48,448 nt of DNA from Sulfurimonas sp. (GCA_027064045.1 JAMOQK010000031.1:1-48448); one strand, 5' to 3'; positions 11,469 through 21,485 are shown, counted from the stretch's first letter. Made by a program: numbers and translations. Notes: a model not told the origin generated them from the sequence alone.

Positions 11469-11984
11469 ATGAGATATATGGTGTTGTTGGTGTTTTTTTA
11501 TACATTAAGCTTTGCATCGATGAAGGAGATAAACTCATTTGAAGCTGATTTTACCCAGAGTATAACTGATGAAAAAAACAAAACGCTTACATATAGTGGG
11601 CATGTAGTTGCTTCTAAACCACAAAATGCTCTTTGGAATTATCTAAAACCTGTAAAAAAAGATATATATATAAATGAATTTAGTGTTACTATAATTGAGC
11701 CGGAAATAGAACAAGTTATTGTAAGAAAAATATCATCTAATTTTGATATTTTCAAGCTAATTAAAAATGCAAAAAAAATTGAAAAAAACAGATATTTAGC
11801 AATTTATAAAGATATAAAGTTTAGTATTATGATTAAAGACAGTCTTATAAATTCTATTTCATATAAAGATGAATTTGATAATGATGTAAAGATAGTTTTT
11901 ACAAAGCAAAAACAAAATATAGAGGTAGATAAAAATATCTTTTATCCAAGAATGCCGATGGATTATGATATAGTCAGAGATTAA
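11469..11984 (+). CDS. lolA: Outer-membrane lipoprotein carrier protein LolA
   Basis: Periplasmic chaperone that receives lipoproteins from the Lol permease and carries them to the outer membrane. 171 residues with an N-terminal signal peptide (about residues 1-17). Typical LolA segments follow: FEADFTQSITDE, then SGHVVASKPQNALWNY with its conserved tryptophan. ATG start behind AAAGGAG. Alone on the plus strand, divergent from secA and close to the Lol permease gene, a sensible functional neighbourhood. Its stop codon lies inside a terminator hairpin. Confidence 0.88.
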   Translation: MRYMVLLVFFYTLSFASMKEINSFEADFTQSITDEKNKTLTYSGHVVASKPQNALWNYLKPVKKDIYINEFSVTIIEPEIEQVIVRKISSNFDIFKLIKNAKKIEKNRYLAIYKDIKFSIMIKDSLINSISYKDEFDNDVKIVFTKQKQNIEVDKNIFYPRMPMDYDIVRD

Positions 11985-12005
11985 TTTATGAATAAATTAA
12001 TCTCT
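11976..12005. terminator. Bidirectional terminator between converging genes
   Basis: A 14-bp perfect stem (AGAGATTAATTTAT with its complement) and a two-base centre overlap the lolA stop codon. The gene at 12011 converges from the other side, so one hairpin can serve both. Confidence 0.65.
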
Positions 12006-12010
12006 ATTTG

Positions 12011-12397
12011 TTAAGCTCTTAACTCTTTTATCCAAGACTGCATCCATGCATTTACTTCTGGTCTTGGTGTCTCTAAAAATTCTAAGACAAAACTATCTTC
12101 AAGCTCACAAATAGCAATAGACTTTGGTCTAAATGCCAAAATTTCAACATTTTTAATGCCATGTCCAAAACAAAAAAGAAGATTCTTAGCATCTAAAATA
12201 TCTTCTCGAATTGTTCCGTTTAAGCTTTTTGTATGAGCATAATGATCAAATACTGTTATGAAAACAGCTTCTGGATTTTCTTGTATCTTTGTTTTAAAAT
12301 GCTCTATTATTTGAGAAATCTCTGAAAATTTCATCTCACTTTTCAAAAATTTAATTGCATACATAGGGTGTGTATCTAAAAGTATTGATCTTGTCAT
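12011..12397 (-). CDS. Small conserved-looking protein, function unknown
   Basis: 128 residues from the ATG at 12397, which has GAGGAG at good spacing; a TTG one codon upstream is less likely. No signal peptide or membrane segment. The sequence is mixed alpha/beta and acidic, with HYAHTKSLNG near residue 53 and CFGHGIKN near 76. I do not recognise the family with certainty; it resembles small Campylobacterota-specific proteins. Single gene between the lolA terminator and acnB. Confidence 0.7.
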   Translation of the reverse strand: MTRSILLDTHPMYAIKFLKSEMKFSEISQIIEHFKTKIQENPEAVFITVFDHYAHTKSLNGTIREDILDAKNLLFCFGHGIKNVEILAFRPKSIAICELEDSFVLEFLETPRPEVNAWMQSWIKELRA

Positions 12398-12469
12398 CAA
12401 TAGCTCCTCTTGTAATTATATAGGATGTTATTTTATCATTTTAATTGTTAATGGGTATTTTAAAAGTCG

Positions 12470-12496
12470 ATAGATTAGGCTATTTGCCTAATCTAT
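12470..12496 (-). terminator. acnB terminator hairpin
   Basis: An 11-bp stem ATAGATTAGGC with its complement around a five-base loop, just after the acnB stop codon. In the acnB direction it is followed by a short T-rich stretch. Confidence 0.65.
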
Positions 12497-12504
12497 GTTT
12501 AAAT

Positions 12505-15054
12505 TTAGTTTAATTTGTAGTCTTCTATAAGGTTAAAATTAAGATATTTATAAATATCTGCTTTTTTAGAACCAATTTTTTTAGGAACTATATCAAGATA
12601 TTCCTCTTTAGTTGGTAAACGACCTAGCATCGCAGTAACAGCAGCAAGTTCAGCAGAACCAAGATAAACTTTAGAATCTTTTCCTAAACGGTTGTCAAAG
12701 TTACGAGTAGAAGTTGAAAATACAACTGCCCCATCTTTAACTCTTGCTTGATTACCCATACATAAAGAACATCCAGGAATCTCTGTTCTAGCTCCAGCTG
12801 TGCCAAAGATAGCGTAATAACCATCTTCTCTAAGTTGTTTTTCATCCATTTTGGTTGGAGGACACACCCAAAGTCTAGTTGGAACAGCACCCTCACCTTT
12901 TAGTACCTCACCTAAAGCACGATAATGACCAATATTTGTCATACATGAACCAACAAATACTTCATCAATTTTTGTAGGTCTATCACTTGCTAAAATATCT
13001 GAAAGTGTTGCAACATCATCTGGGTCATTTGGACAAGCTAAAATCGGTTCTTTAATCTCATCAAGATTTATCTCAAGAACCGCTGCATATTCTGCATCTT
13101 TATCAGCTTCTAAAAGTATTGGATTTTCAATCCACTCTTCCATTTTTTGAATTCTTCTGCGAAGTGTTCTGTGGTCTTCATAACCAGATTCAATCATTTG
13201 CTCTAAAAGAACAACATTTGATTTTAAATACTCAATTACTGGTTCTTTGTTGAGTTTTACAGTACAAGCAGCGGCACTTCTCTCAGCAGATGCATCAGAA
13301 AGTTCAAAAGCTTGTTCACATTTTAAATCAGGAAGACCTTCTATCTCTAAAATACGACCAGCAAAAATGTTTTTCTTACCCTTTTTCTCAACTGTTAAAA
13401 GTCCCTCTTGAATAGCTTTGTGAGGGATAGAATTTACTAAATCACGAAGAGTGATACCTGGTTGCATAGTTCCACTAAATCTAACAAGAACAGACTCAGG
13501 CATAGTAAGAGGCATGCTTCCTGTAACACCAGCAAATGCAACTATACCACTACCACCAGGGAAAGAGATACCAATAGGAAAACGAGTATGACTATCTGCA
13601 CCAGTACCAACAGTATCTGGAAGAACCATTCTGTTTAACCATGAGTGGATAACACCATCACCAGGGCGAAGAGCTACACCACTTCTACAAGAGATAAAAT
13701 CTGGTAAAGTATGGTGCATCTCAACATCACTTGGTTTTGGATAAGCTGCTGTGTGACAAAATGACTGCATAACTAAATCAGCATTGAAACCAAGTGCTGC
13801 AAGTTCTTTAATCTCATCTCTTGTCATTGGTCCTGTTGTATCTTGAGAACCAACTGTACTCATCTCAGGTTCAACATACATACCAGGGCGAACACCAGTT
13901 AAACCAGATGCTTTACCTACCATTTTTTGAGCCAATGAATAACCTTTACCATTGTCAGCAGGTTGTTTAGCTGTTAAGAAAATATCACTAGTATCCATAC
14001 CTAAAACACTACGAGCTTTAGAAGTTAAACCACGACCTATAATCAGTGGAATACGACCACCAGCACGAACTTCATCTGTAATAGTGTTAGGGTTTAGTTT
14101 AAAAGTAGAGATACACTCACCATTTTTGTGAGCCTCACCTTTATACGGATATATATCAACTATATCGCCAGTTTCCATCTGTGTAACATCAAGTTCTAAT
14201 GGTAATGCACCACTATCTTCACTAGTTGCAAAGAAAATAGGAGCGATAATGCCACCTAAAACTACACCGCCAGTTCTTTTGTTTGGAACGCCTGGAATAT
14301 CTTCACCCATATGCCATTGAACAGAGTTAATTCCTGATTTTCTTGATGAACCTGTACCAACAACATCACCAACATAAGCAACAGGGTTACCAAGTTCTTT
14401 AAGTTTGTTTATAGTACCGATAGGGTCATCCATCTTAGCAGTAAGCATAGAATTAGCGTGAAGTGGAATATCTGAACGAGTAAATGCTTCTGAAGCAGGA
14501 GAAAGGTCATCAGTATTTGTTTCCCCTGGAACTTTAAATACAGTTACAGTGATTTTTTCTGCAAGTTCTGGCTTAGATGTAAACCAATCAGCATTTGCCC
14601 ATGAAGTGATAACCTCAGTAGCCGCACTATTTCCAGCTTTATGAAGTTCTTCAACATCATTAAATGCATCATACACTAAAAGAGTATGAGAAAGTGCTTC
14701 TATTGCGGCAGCTACAACTTTATCATTGTTTGAAGATAAACAATCAACCAATGGTTTAACATTATAACCACCAAGCATTTGACCTAACATCTCAACAGCT
14801 TTTTCAGGAGTGATAGCCTTTACATGATGGCTTTCAGAAGCCACTTCATTTAAAAAGGCAGCCTTTACATAAGCAGCATCATCAACACCTGGAGATACTC
14901 TGTTTTCAAGTAAATCCATCATATCATCTACAAACTCACCAGTTTTAATAAATTCTATAACTTCTACTGTTTGTTCAGCAGTTAATGGTAATGGAGGTAC
15001 TCCAAGTCTTTCTCTCTCAGCTACATGCGCTTGATAATCTTCGATGAATGCCAT
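12505..15054 (-). CDS. acnB: Aconitate hydratase B
   Basis: Iron-sulfur enzyme that interconverts citrate and isocitrate; the family also acts on 2-methylisocitrate. 849 residues, the AcnB length, with the AcnB order: N-terminal HEAT-like domain (about 1-160), swivel domain, then the catalytic core. Cluster ligands are Cys704 ([11 protein letters not shown]), Cys762 and Cys765 (CSLCMGNQ). ATG start. Together with mdh and icd it supplies three steps of the (reductive) TCA cycle, although it is not in one operon with them. Confidence 0.97.
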   Translation of the reverse strand: MAFIEDYQAHVAERERLGVPPLPLTAEQTVEVIEFIKTGEFVDDMMDLLENRVSPGVDDAAYVKAAFLNEVASESHHVKAITPEKAVEMLGQMLGGYNVKPLVDCLSSNNDKVVAAAIEALSHTLLVYDAFNDVEELHKAGNSAATEVITSWANADWFTSKPELAEKITVTVFKVPGETNTDDLSPASEAFTRSDIPLHANSMLTAKMDDPIGTINKLKELGNPVAYVGDVVGTGSSRKSGINSVQWHMGEDIPGVPNKRTGGVVLGGIIAPIFFATSEDSGALPLELDVTQMETGDIVDIYPYKGEAHKNGECISTFKLNPNTITDEVRAGGRIPLIIGRGLTSKARSVLGMDTSDIFLTAKQPADNGKGYSLAQKMVGKASGLTGVRPGMYVEPEMSTVGSQDTTGPMTRDEIKELAALGFNADLVMQSFCHTAAYPKPSDVEMHHTLPDFISCRSGVALRPGDGVIHSWLNRMVLPDTVGTGADSHTRFPIGISFPGGSGIVAFAGVTGSMPLTMPESVLVRFSGTMQPGITLRDLVNSIPHKAIQEGLLTVEKKGKKNIFAGRILEIEGLPDLKCEQAFELSDASAERSAAACTVKLNKEPVIEYLKSNVVLLEQMIESGYEDHRTLRRRIQKMEEWIENPILLEADKDAEYAAVLEINLDEIKEPILACPNDPDDVATLSDILASDRPTKIDEVFVGSCMTNIGHYRALGEVLKGEGAVPTRLWVCPPTKMDEKQLREDGYYAIFGTAGARTEIPGCSLCMGNQARVKDGAVVFSTSTRNFDNRLGKDSKVYLGSAELAAVTAMLGRLPTKEEYLDIVPKKIGSKKADIYKYLNFNLIEDYKLN

Positions 15055-15174
15055 AATTATTCCTATTTATAAATTTTGATAATTATATCTAAATAAAGAT
15101 GCTCAAAAATAGTGTAGTTACTATACTTCACATATATTTTAAACTTTATTTATGGAGTGTTTAATTTAGTAACA

Positions 15175-15573
15175 TTATCCTGAGAATAGATTTCTTGATT
15201 TCAATTCAGCACTTATGATTTCTCTATCTTTACCACAATAATTACTGTTTAACCATACTAAATAGTTGTCTGGCAACTCAGAATAAAGCATCCCTTTATA
15301 TTTTCCAAATTCAACTCTTTTACTTTTTTTTGTTTGAATTTTTTGTTCTATAAAAATAGCTTCTATAGCACTATGCTTTACAATAAAAACAAATTCATCA
15401 AATTCTAATCTTTTTTGAATAGAAAATGTATATGTTTCAAAATCAAAGAAGCCTTTTCTATCAGATACAAAATTTTGTATTTTTTTAATCTCTTCTACAG
15501 ATAGTTGTTCCAGATTTTCAACATAAACACTAAAAGAATTTTTATATTTTTTAAAGATAAGCTTTGCTTTCAT
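15175..15573 (-). CDS. DUF3820-like small protein
   Basis: 132 residues. The C-terminal part (about 90-130) has the pattern FGKYKG...LPDNYLVWL.SNY that I associate with DUF3820, a short domain of unknown role often found beside exonuclease-like proteins. The N-terminal half is unrecognised. ATG at 15573 overlaps the last base of the ftsK stop codon, so the two are co-transcribed and probably coupled. Function not known. Confidence 0.7.
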   Translation of the reverse strand: MKAKLIFKKYKNSFSVYVENLEQLSVEEIKKIQNFVSDRKGFFDFETYTFSIQKRLEFDEFVFIVKHSAIEAIFIEQKIQTKKSKRVEFGKYKGMLYSELPDNYLVWLNSNYCGKDREIISAELKSRNLFSG

Positions 15574-17762
15574 CAGAGAATTTCGCGAATCCCTTTTGCA
15601 TTTGGAGCAGATAATACACCCTCAGATTCTAACTGTTCAATAACTCTAGCAGAACGGTTATAGCCTATTTGTAATTTTCTTTGTAGATATGATATAGAAG
15701 TTTTTCTATCTGTTAAAACAACATTCTTCGCCTCTTCATAAAGTGGATCTAGTTCTTCATAAGTCTCTCGTGAAGATGAGTTTTCATTTTCATTCTCCTC
15801 TACTAGAAAACTTTTATCATAGTTTGGTTCTCTTTGCGATTTTATAAATTCAACTATGGTTTCAATCTCTTTTTCCGTACTCCAAGGGGCATGAAGTCTT
15901 ACTAAACCTGTTGCACCTGGAGGTGTAAAAAGCATATCTCCACGACCTAAGAGAGACTCAGCCCCCATTTGGTCTAATATGATTTTACTATCTATCTTCT
16001 GCCCTACTCTATAAGATATACGAGATGGTAAATTTGCTTTTATAAGTCCTGTTACAACATCAACCGATGGTCTTTGTGTTGCAACTATAAGGTGGATTCC
16101 TGAAGCTCTTGCCATCTGTGCTAATCTTGCTATGGAGTGTTCAACATCTTTTCCACTTGTCATCATTAAGTCAGATAATTCATCTATAACTACAACTATA
16201 TACGGAAAATGTTCCCCACCCTCTTTTTTAACTTTATCATTATAATTTTCTATATTTTTAGTGCGTGTCTCACTCATAAGTTCATAACGGCGTTCCATCT
16301 CTGAAACCATATTGTTAAGTGCTACTATGGCTTGTTTTGGTTTTGTTATAACTGGTGTTAAAAGGTGTGGAATATCGTTGTATATAGAAAACTCAAGCAT
16401 CTTGGGATCTATCATAAGAAGTCTAAGTTGGTCTGGTGAATTTTTATATAAAAGTGAAAGTATCATAGCATTTATACCAACACTTTTACCACTCCCTGTT
16501 GTTCCTGCTATAAGTAGGTGTGGAAGTTTTTTAAGGTCTGTTATAAATGGTTTTCCAACTATATCCTTACCAAGCGCTATGGTTAGTGGTGATGCAGACT
16601 CCTTAAAAAGTTTAGAATCAAGTAACTCTCTTAGATATATGGTGTCAACACTGTCATTTGGTATCTCAATACCAACAACATCTTTACCAGGAATAGGAGC
16701 TTGAATACGGATGGTTTCAGCTGAAAGTGCCATAGCTAAATCATCTTGAAGATTTAAAATCTTACTAACTTTTACATTTGCAGCAGGTTTAAACTCAAAA
16801 GTTGAAACAACTGGTCCTGCATAAGTTCTTACTACATCACCATCTATTTTAAAATGAGCTAGTTTTTCAATGAGATAACGAATCTTATCATCTAACTCAC
16901 TCTCATCTACACTATGAGAAGTTGTTTTTACCTCTTGTAAAAACTTGATTAAAGGTAGTGTGAAATTTTTTGGTTTCTCACTCGTTCCCTTTTCTATGGT
17001 CTCTAAAAGTTTTTTGTTTTCCTCTAACTCTTCCACTATAACTGCATTTTTTTGTTCTTTTACTTTTGATGCTACCTCTAAAATAGTGTGTGGTTTTTGC
17101 TCTACTTTTATAACTTCTTGTTTGAGTTCTTTTGATGTTTCCTCTTTGGAAGTTTTAATCTCATCTTCCACATGCCAAGGTAAATCTTCTTTGGAGTCTT
17201 CTTTAGAGTCATTTTGTGGCTTTTTCTCTACATTTTGAATAACTTTTTTTCTTAAATATGTTGGCTTGTCAATCTCGTCTTCATATACCTCTTTGGCATG
17301 TGGGAGTTCTTTTTTAAAAAGCTTTAAAAAAGAGGCTACTAACTCATCTACACTTTTATCAATTAAAATCAGTATAGAAAGAGATGTAATCATCGCCCAA
17401 AATATCCACAATCCAAACACGCCAATATATGGTGATAAAAAATCTACAAAATCACCACCTATCTTACCTCTTAAACTATTTTTAATCAACAAAGATTGAA
17501 ATAATAAAGATGAAAAAAGTAAAAGAAATGAAGCAACCATAACTTCAGCTCTACGAAAATTAAATGAAGTATTTTTATAAAACATATATAAAGGTATCAA
17601 TAAAACCAATAAATAAACATAAGATATATAACCAAAAAACTGATGATTATAAGATGCAAAAGAAGCACCATAACTACCAATAAGCCCACTATCTCCTAAA
17701 ATCGTAGCAACACCCAAGTATATAAATACACCAAAAAATATAATAAAAATGCTTTCTTTCAA
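15573..17762 (-). CDS. ftsK: DNA translocase FtsK
   Basis: Septum-anchored motor that pumps chromosome ends during division and activates dif recombination. 729 residues: four membrane segments within about 1-135, a charged low-complexity linker (about 150-270), then the RecA-like motor with Walker A GTTGSGKS at 420-427, and a winged-helix gamma domain at about 665-729 (SISYLQRKLQIGYNRSARVIE). The start is TTG at 17762 behind a well-placed GAGG. Two copies of the GGCATGTGG word lie in the linker coding region. Confidence 0.95.
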   Translation of the reverse strand: MKESIFIIFFGVFIYLGVATILGDSGLIGSYGASFASYNHQFFGYISYVYLLVLLIPLYMFYKNTSFNFRRAEVMVASFLLLFSSLLFQSLLIKNSLRGKIGGDFVDFLSPYIGVFGLWIFWAMITSLSILILIDKSVDELVASFLKLFKKELPHAKEVYEDEIDKPTYLRKKVIQNVEKKPQNDSKEDSKEDLPWHVEDEIKTSKEETSKELKQEVIKVEQKPHTILEVASKVKEQKNAVIVEELEENKKLLETIEKGTSEKPKNFTLPLIKFLQEVKTTSHSVDESELDDKIRYLIEKLAHFKIDGDVVRTYAGPVVSTFEFKPAANVKVSKILNLQDDLAMALSAETIRIQAPIPGKDVVGIEIPNDSVDTIYLRELLDSKLFKESASPLTIALGKDIVGKPFITDLKKLPHLLIAGTTGSGKSVGINAMILSLLYKNSPDQLRLLMIDPKMLEFSIYNDIPHLLTPVITKPKQAIVALNNMVSEMERRYELMSETRTKNIENYNDKVKKEGGEHFPYIVVVIDELSDLMMTSGKDVEHSIARLAQMARASGIHLIVATQRPSVDVVTGLIKANLPSRISYRVGQKIDSKIILDQMGAESLLGRGDMLFTPPGATGLVRLHAPWSTEKEIETIVEFIKSQREPNYDKSFLVEENENENSSSRETYEELDPLYEEAKNVVLTDRKTSISYLQRKLQIGYNRSARVIEQLESEGVLSAPNAKGIREIL

Positions 17763-17826
17763 ATCGTAACCTCAAAAATATAAATAATAGATTGAAGTAT
17801 AGCTAAAAATACTCAATGAAAAAAAT

Positions 17827-19893
17827 TTATAAATAATTAACTAAACTTAATTTGGAAACTTTACTAACAGTTGAAAGCATAGCTTGATAATTAGTCGTTA
17901 ATTGTGTTAAGCTTAAAGATGCTTCAGCTAAATCTGTATCTATCACTGATGAACGGAGTTTCATTGTACTCATCTCTAATGTTTGAGTTCTTTCTAATGA
18001 ATTAGTAAGAGAATTCGACTGTGTTCCCACTTTAGCATGAGACCTATCAATATGCTCCATCAAATCATCTAACATTTCTATAGAGTTTTCAATACCAACA
18101 CTTCTAGTATCTCCACTTGTGTTGTCTGGATATATTTTATGATTTTCAACAGCAGTTATAATATCATTCAAGTTTTTAAAAAAATCTGTTTTTGGATCTC
18201 TTATAGTTAAAGCATTGTTGGAATTAAATGTCATTAAAGATGAAGCAGCAGTAAAGTCACCACTGTTTGAATCGAACAAGGCTATATCTGCTTTTGTTGA
18301 TGGATTTAACTTATCTTGAAATTTAATTTTACCATCATAAGAGAGTGAAACATCACCAGAATCACTGGCAGTTTCAATAGCATTATCATAATCATCTGCA
18401 TTATTTTCTGATGCTGGATAATTACCTGTTGTAACCATATTTATAACATCCATAAGCTGTTTATATGTCATTTTATCACCATCAACAGCATCTCTTGGAG
18501 TGTCCATATTAAAAATCTTATAGTTTGTTGTGCCATCATCTGGAGAAAATGTAGAACCATTAGAATTAAAATTTATATCTACATCATAACTGTTTCCACC
18601 TATATCTGTACCTTGAAGTTTAAAAGATGAACCATTTAATGAGCCACTTGAAACTTCTGAAAGTTTTGTAGAATTAGTTGCAAAAGCATTTGTGTCTTTT
18701 ATGATTTGAGAATTACTTGAATATACGCTAGAACCATCTTTAGTAAAATGTGTTCTATCATAAAGTAGTCCATCAATTTTTGATATATCAGCAGCTGCAG
18801 AACTATAATCAGATTTTACAAACTCTTTTACAAATAAATCGGTTGCATCTGGATAGTTTGTTTCACCATCATCTAAGTTTCCGATTTTTCCAGGGTCTGA
18901 ATATGAGCCATCATTTATATCTGCTTTATCATCACCATCATCCAAATCAAAATCAACCGCTCCTATCATATGAAAATCAAGTCGACTAGAACCTTTGATT
19001 TTATCTTCAACAACAATTTCTCCATACTTATTCATAGTAACATTAACAATTTTTAAAGCTTGGGTGTTGCCATATGCATTGCCTATTTGTGTTAATAGTT
19101 CATCAACTGTATTGTTATCTTTCATCTTAATCTCAGTTTGAAAGGATGTTCCGTCTGTTTTAGAACCTCTAACATAAAAATGATGTTTTACTTCATCAGT
19201 AGCATCATCAGTATCTCCCATCAAATCTCTGATTGTATCACTTGGAGTAATAAATTTGTCAACTCCATCTGAACCATCTGTAGGATGCTGTGCTATTAAA
19301 TTGTATTGTGGAACATTTGTTGATACCTCTTTTTTGACATTACTCTCTTCGCCCAAAAACAATTCGGAGCCACTTAAATTATATGTTTGCTTAACTCCAT
19401 TACCTATAAAAGCATCTCTTAAACTATCATTCCCCATATATGTTCCATCTGAAGCAATAGGTTTGGTATCTATAGCAGATCCAGAAAAAATATATTGTCC
19501 ATTTATAGAAGTATTTGCCAAATTTTTAAAATGTTTTTCAAGACCTCTTAACTCATTTGCAATAGCATCTATAGAAGCAGAACTTTGTGTAGCATCATTT
19601 GCAACTTGTATAAGGAGTGTTCTTGTCCTGTTTAAAGTAGTTTCAAATTCATTTAAAACTGTATCAGTTTGATTTGAAACTTTATAACCACTTTCGGTAC
19701 TCTTTTTAATTTGACCTAAAGTTACCATCTCGTTATCTAGTCTCATAGTTTCAGTAAATGTAGATACATCTTCCTTTGCATACTGAATTTTAAGTCCAGA
19801 AGATATCTGTTTATTTACATCAAAAAGTCTCTCATTTGAGCGAGAGTTCTGTGTTTGTAAATTTTTATAATACATATCAGATGTTATTCTCAT
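17827..19893 (-). CDS. flgL: Flagellar hook-associated protein FlgL
   Basis: Junction protein between hook and filament, exported by the flagellar type III system. The N-terminal flagellin-like helix region (MRITSDMYYKNLQTQNSRSN..., about 1-145) and the C-terminal helix (about 600-688) flank a long variable middle. At 688 residues it is about twice the enterobacterial protein, as is common in Campylobacterota. ATG start behind GGAG. A well-matched sigma-54 promoter lies 52-67 bases upstream, fitting hook-associated gene control in this phylum. Confidence 0.88.
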   Translation of the reverse strand: MRITSDMYYKNLQTQNSRSNERLFDVNKQISSGLKIQYAKEDVSTFTETMRLDNEMVTLGQIKKSTESGYKVSNQTDTVLNEFETTLNRTRTLLIQVANDATQSSASIDAIANELRGLEKHFKNLANTSINGQYIFSGSAIDTKPIASDGTYMGNDSLRDAFIGNGVKQTYNLSGSELFLGEESNVKKEVSTNVPQYNLIAQHPTDGSDGVDKFITPSDTIRDLMGDTDDATDEVKHHFYVRGSKTDGTSFQTEIKMKDNNTVDELLTQIGNAYGNTQALKIVNVTMNKYGEIVVEDKIKGSSRLDFHMIGAVDFDLDDGDDKADINDGSYSDPGKIGNLDDGETNYPDATDLFVKEFVKSDYSSAAADISKIDGLLYDRTHFTKDGSSVYSSNSQIIKDTNAFATNSTKLSEVSSGSLNGSSFKLQGTDIGGNSYDVDINFNSNGSTFSPDDGTTNYKIFNMDTPRDAVDGDKMTYKQLMDVINMVTTGNYPASENNADDYDNAIETASDSGDVSLSYDGKIKFQDKLNPSTKADIALFDSNSGDFTAASSLMTFNSNNALTIRDPKTDFFKNLNDIITAVENHKIYPDNTSGDTRSVGIENSIEMLDDLMEHIDRSHAKVGTQSNSLTNSLERTQTLEMSTMKLRSSVIDTDLAEASLSLTQLTTNYQAMLSTVSKVSKLSLVNYL

Positions 19894-19944
19894 TTTAAAC
19901 TCCTATTTACCACAAATATTTATCTATATCTACTCTGAATTAAA

Positions 19945-19960
19945 AGCAATATAAGTTCCA
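19945..19960 (-). promoter_or_regulatory. Sigma-54 promoter of flgL
   Basis: On the minus strand the 16 bases read TGGAACTTATATTGCT, with the GG and GC dinucleotides at the exact -24/-12 spacing (consensus TGGCAC-N5-TTGCW). It points at flgL, whose ATG is at 19893. Confidence 0.75.
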
Positions 19961-20026
19961 TACTCAAATATCGACTAAAATTCATTTACTATTAAGTTAA
20001 AAAGCACTATCATTTCAACTCTTCAA

Positions 20027-20111
20027 GCCAGTGTGGTGAAATGGTAGACACGTCGGATTCAAAATCCGATGCTCGTTGAGCGTGCCGGTTCAAGTCCGGC
20101 CACTGGTACCA
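20027..20111 (+). tRNA. tRNA-Leu (anticodon CAA)
   Basis: Acceptor arm GCCAGTG pairs with CACTGGT (one G-U). The anticodon stem TCGGA/TCCGA encloses TTCAAAA, giving anticodon CAA. A long variable arm (TGCTCGTTGAGCG) is typical of tRNA-Leu. The T arm is GCCGG/CCGGC around TTCAAGT, and CCA is encoded at 20109-20111. The prophage begins just after its 3' end, so this tRNA is the likely attachment site. Confidence 0.97.
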
Positions 20112-20162
20112 CAAACAGTAAAACCCCCAAATATAGGGCTTTAAATACCCTCAAAAATTAAA

Positions 20163-20217
20163 CTATCAGTGATATTTATAGCTTTTTACTGACAATTTTA
20201 CTGATAGTATCAGTAAA
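20163..20217. repeat. TATCAGT half-sites and palindrome at the phage edge
   Basis: Between the tRNA and the last lysis gene are CTATCAGT (20163-20170), ACTGAC (20188-20193) and a perfect 21-base palindrome, TTTACTGATA-G-TATCAGTAAA (20197-20217). They could be integrase or excisionase arm sites next to the attachment core, or the terminator of the late operon. Position favours the first; the sequence does not decide. Confidence 0.45.
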
Positions 20218-20226
20218 GAATTCCCT

Positions 20227-20640
20227 TTATTTAACCCCATAAGTCCAACTTCTCATATCTCCACTAGAACTTAGCTTAGTATCTATATGAAGTCTATAAT
20301 CTCCACCTGCACCAATCCAATGTGAGCCTTGCCCTATTCCTGTAAAACCTGCTTGAATTATACAAGATAGAAAATGAAAATAATCTGATTTATTGTTAAA
20401 TGTTTTCTTTTTAATATCTACTGCCTTAGCACCATCTCCATTATCAATATGTGTACTTGTTGATTTTCTTCCAACTTTATTAACACTATAATCTTTACAA
20501 GTTGCACCCTGTTCTACATAGACTGGTTTTCCGTAAAGCTCCCTTGCCTTATCTAATTTGTCTTTAGTATCTTGGTTAAGACTAGCACCACATCCACAAG
20601 GACATTTTAGATTCTCTTTTTCTTCATCAAAATATTTCAT
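20227..20640 (-). CDS. Phage endolysin, peptidase M15-like
   Basis: 137 residues. Peptidoglycan peptidase of the M15 (D-Ala-D-Ala carboxypeptidase/VanY-like) type, used for host lysis. The zinc-site pattern STSTHIDNGDGAKAVDI (about 60-76) gives the His and Asp ligands, and LHID near residue 118 the second His. An N-terminal CPCGCG cysteine cluster is unusual but is seen in phage members of this family. No signal peptide, so it needs the holin. Last gene of the late operon, one base after the holin stop region. Confidence 0.82.
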   Translation of the reverse strand: MKYFDEEKENLKCPCGCGASLNQDTKDKLDKARELYGKPVYVEQGATCKDYSVNKVGRKSTSTHIDNGDGAKAVDIKKKTFNNKSDYFHFLSCIIQAGFTGIGQGSHWIGAGGDYRLHIDTKLSSSGDMRSWTYGVK

Positions 20641-20641
20641 T

Positions 20642-21040
20642 TTATTTCCCTTTTATCGTATTTATCCCATTCACCCCAAATGATGCAGTCACTATTGTAG
20701 CCCAAGACGCTGTTATAGGTGTAAACAAGTCTGTCATTAACTTAGAGGCTAATTTAGCTCCATCAACATCCCCAAATTTAAAAGCTACAACGAAAATAAG
20801 AACTGATGTTACAAGCAAATAATATCCATAAGCCCAACTAGCGAATGTCGCTAAGTTTCTTCTCATCTTGCCGTTTGGATCTAATGTCTTAATAAATAAA
20901 GACTTAGCTTCTGCATCGATATGACCTGCTTGTGCTTTTTCTATATCAGTATCAATCCATTCTTTAGCAATATTCTCAACTGTTTTAGTTGCACCACCTG
21001 TAAATATACTTGCTATTGTTCCCCCTATTGTTCCCCACAT
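20642..21040 (-). CDS. Probable holin
   Basis: 132 residues. An N-terminal glycine-rich hydrophobic stretch, a charged middle containing DPNGKMRRNLATFASWAYGYYL, and two clear membrane segments (about 68-86 and 105-124). This layout resembles the three-segment holins of P2-like and gene-transfer-agent systems. Location between a membrane-anchored coiled-coil protein and the endolysin supports a lysis role. Assignment is by layout and context; no catalytic motif exists to test. Confidence 0.65.
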   Translation of the reverse strand: MWGTIGGTIASIFTGGATKTVENIAKEWIDTDIEKAQAGHIDAEAKSLFIKTLDPNGKMRRNLATFASWAYGYYLLVTSVLIFVVAFKFGDVDGAKLASKLMTDLFTPITASWATIVTASFGVNGINTIKGK

Positions 21041-21042
21041 GA

Positions 21043-21453
21043 TTAGTCCTTTTTCCTATCTATGGAAGCATAAGTGGAAATAGTATCGAGGAAATCGTCT
21101 AACTTCCCCTCCATCTTCTCTACTTTTTGATTTGTATTTTTTGCGACTAATTCTAGGTTTTTTAAATGCAGTTCTAATTCTAGTTTAGATACAAACTTTG
21201 CTTCTGCTTTGCCCATATCTAAATGGGTTGATGTGTTTTGTTCAAGCACAACAATACGCTCAACATTTGCATCGATTTTCTTAAACTGTGCATTAAGTTT
21301 TTTATCTAAATCTTTTGAGTTTGTACCACTTGTAGTTATATGTTTTTCCATATCTTCTTCAAGCCTTTCAACTCTATTTCTCAATACTGCGTATGTACCG
21401 ATAACACCTGCAATGGCAATAACAATATTAACCATCCAACTTTCTAAATTCAT
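21043..21453 (-). CDS. Membrane-anchored coiled-coil protein of the lysis cassette
   Basis: 136 residues: one N-terminal membrane segment (about 7-25), then about 100 residues of charged heptad-like sequence. This is the shape of an inner-membrane spanin (i-spanin) or of an unrelated phage membrane protein. No partner lipoprotein (o-spanin) is visible nearby, so spanin is only a guess. A ten-codon ORF (21450-21482, MADEAMKGLI) sits directly upstream and overlaps its ATG, possibly as a coupling leader. Confidence 0.55.
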   Translation of the reverse strand: MNLESWMVNIVIAIAGVIGTYAVLRNRVERLEEDMEKHITTSGTNSKDLDKKLNAQFKKIDANVERIVVLEQNTSTHLDMGKAEAKFVSKLELELHLKNLELVAKNTNQKVEKMEGKLDDFLDTISTYASIDRKKD

Positions 21454-21485
21454 ATTAAACCTTTCATTGCTTCATCTGCCATATT

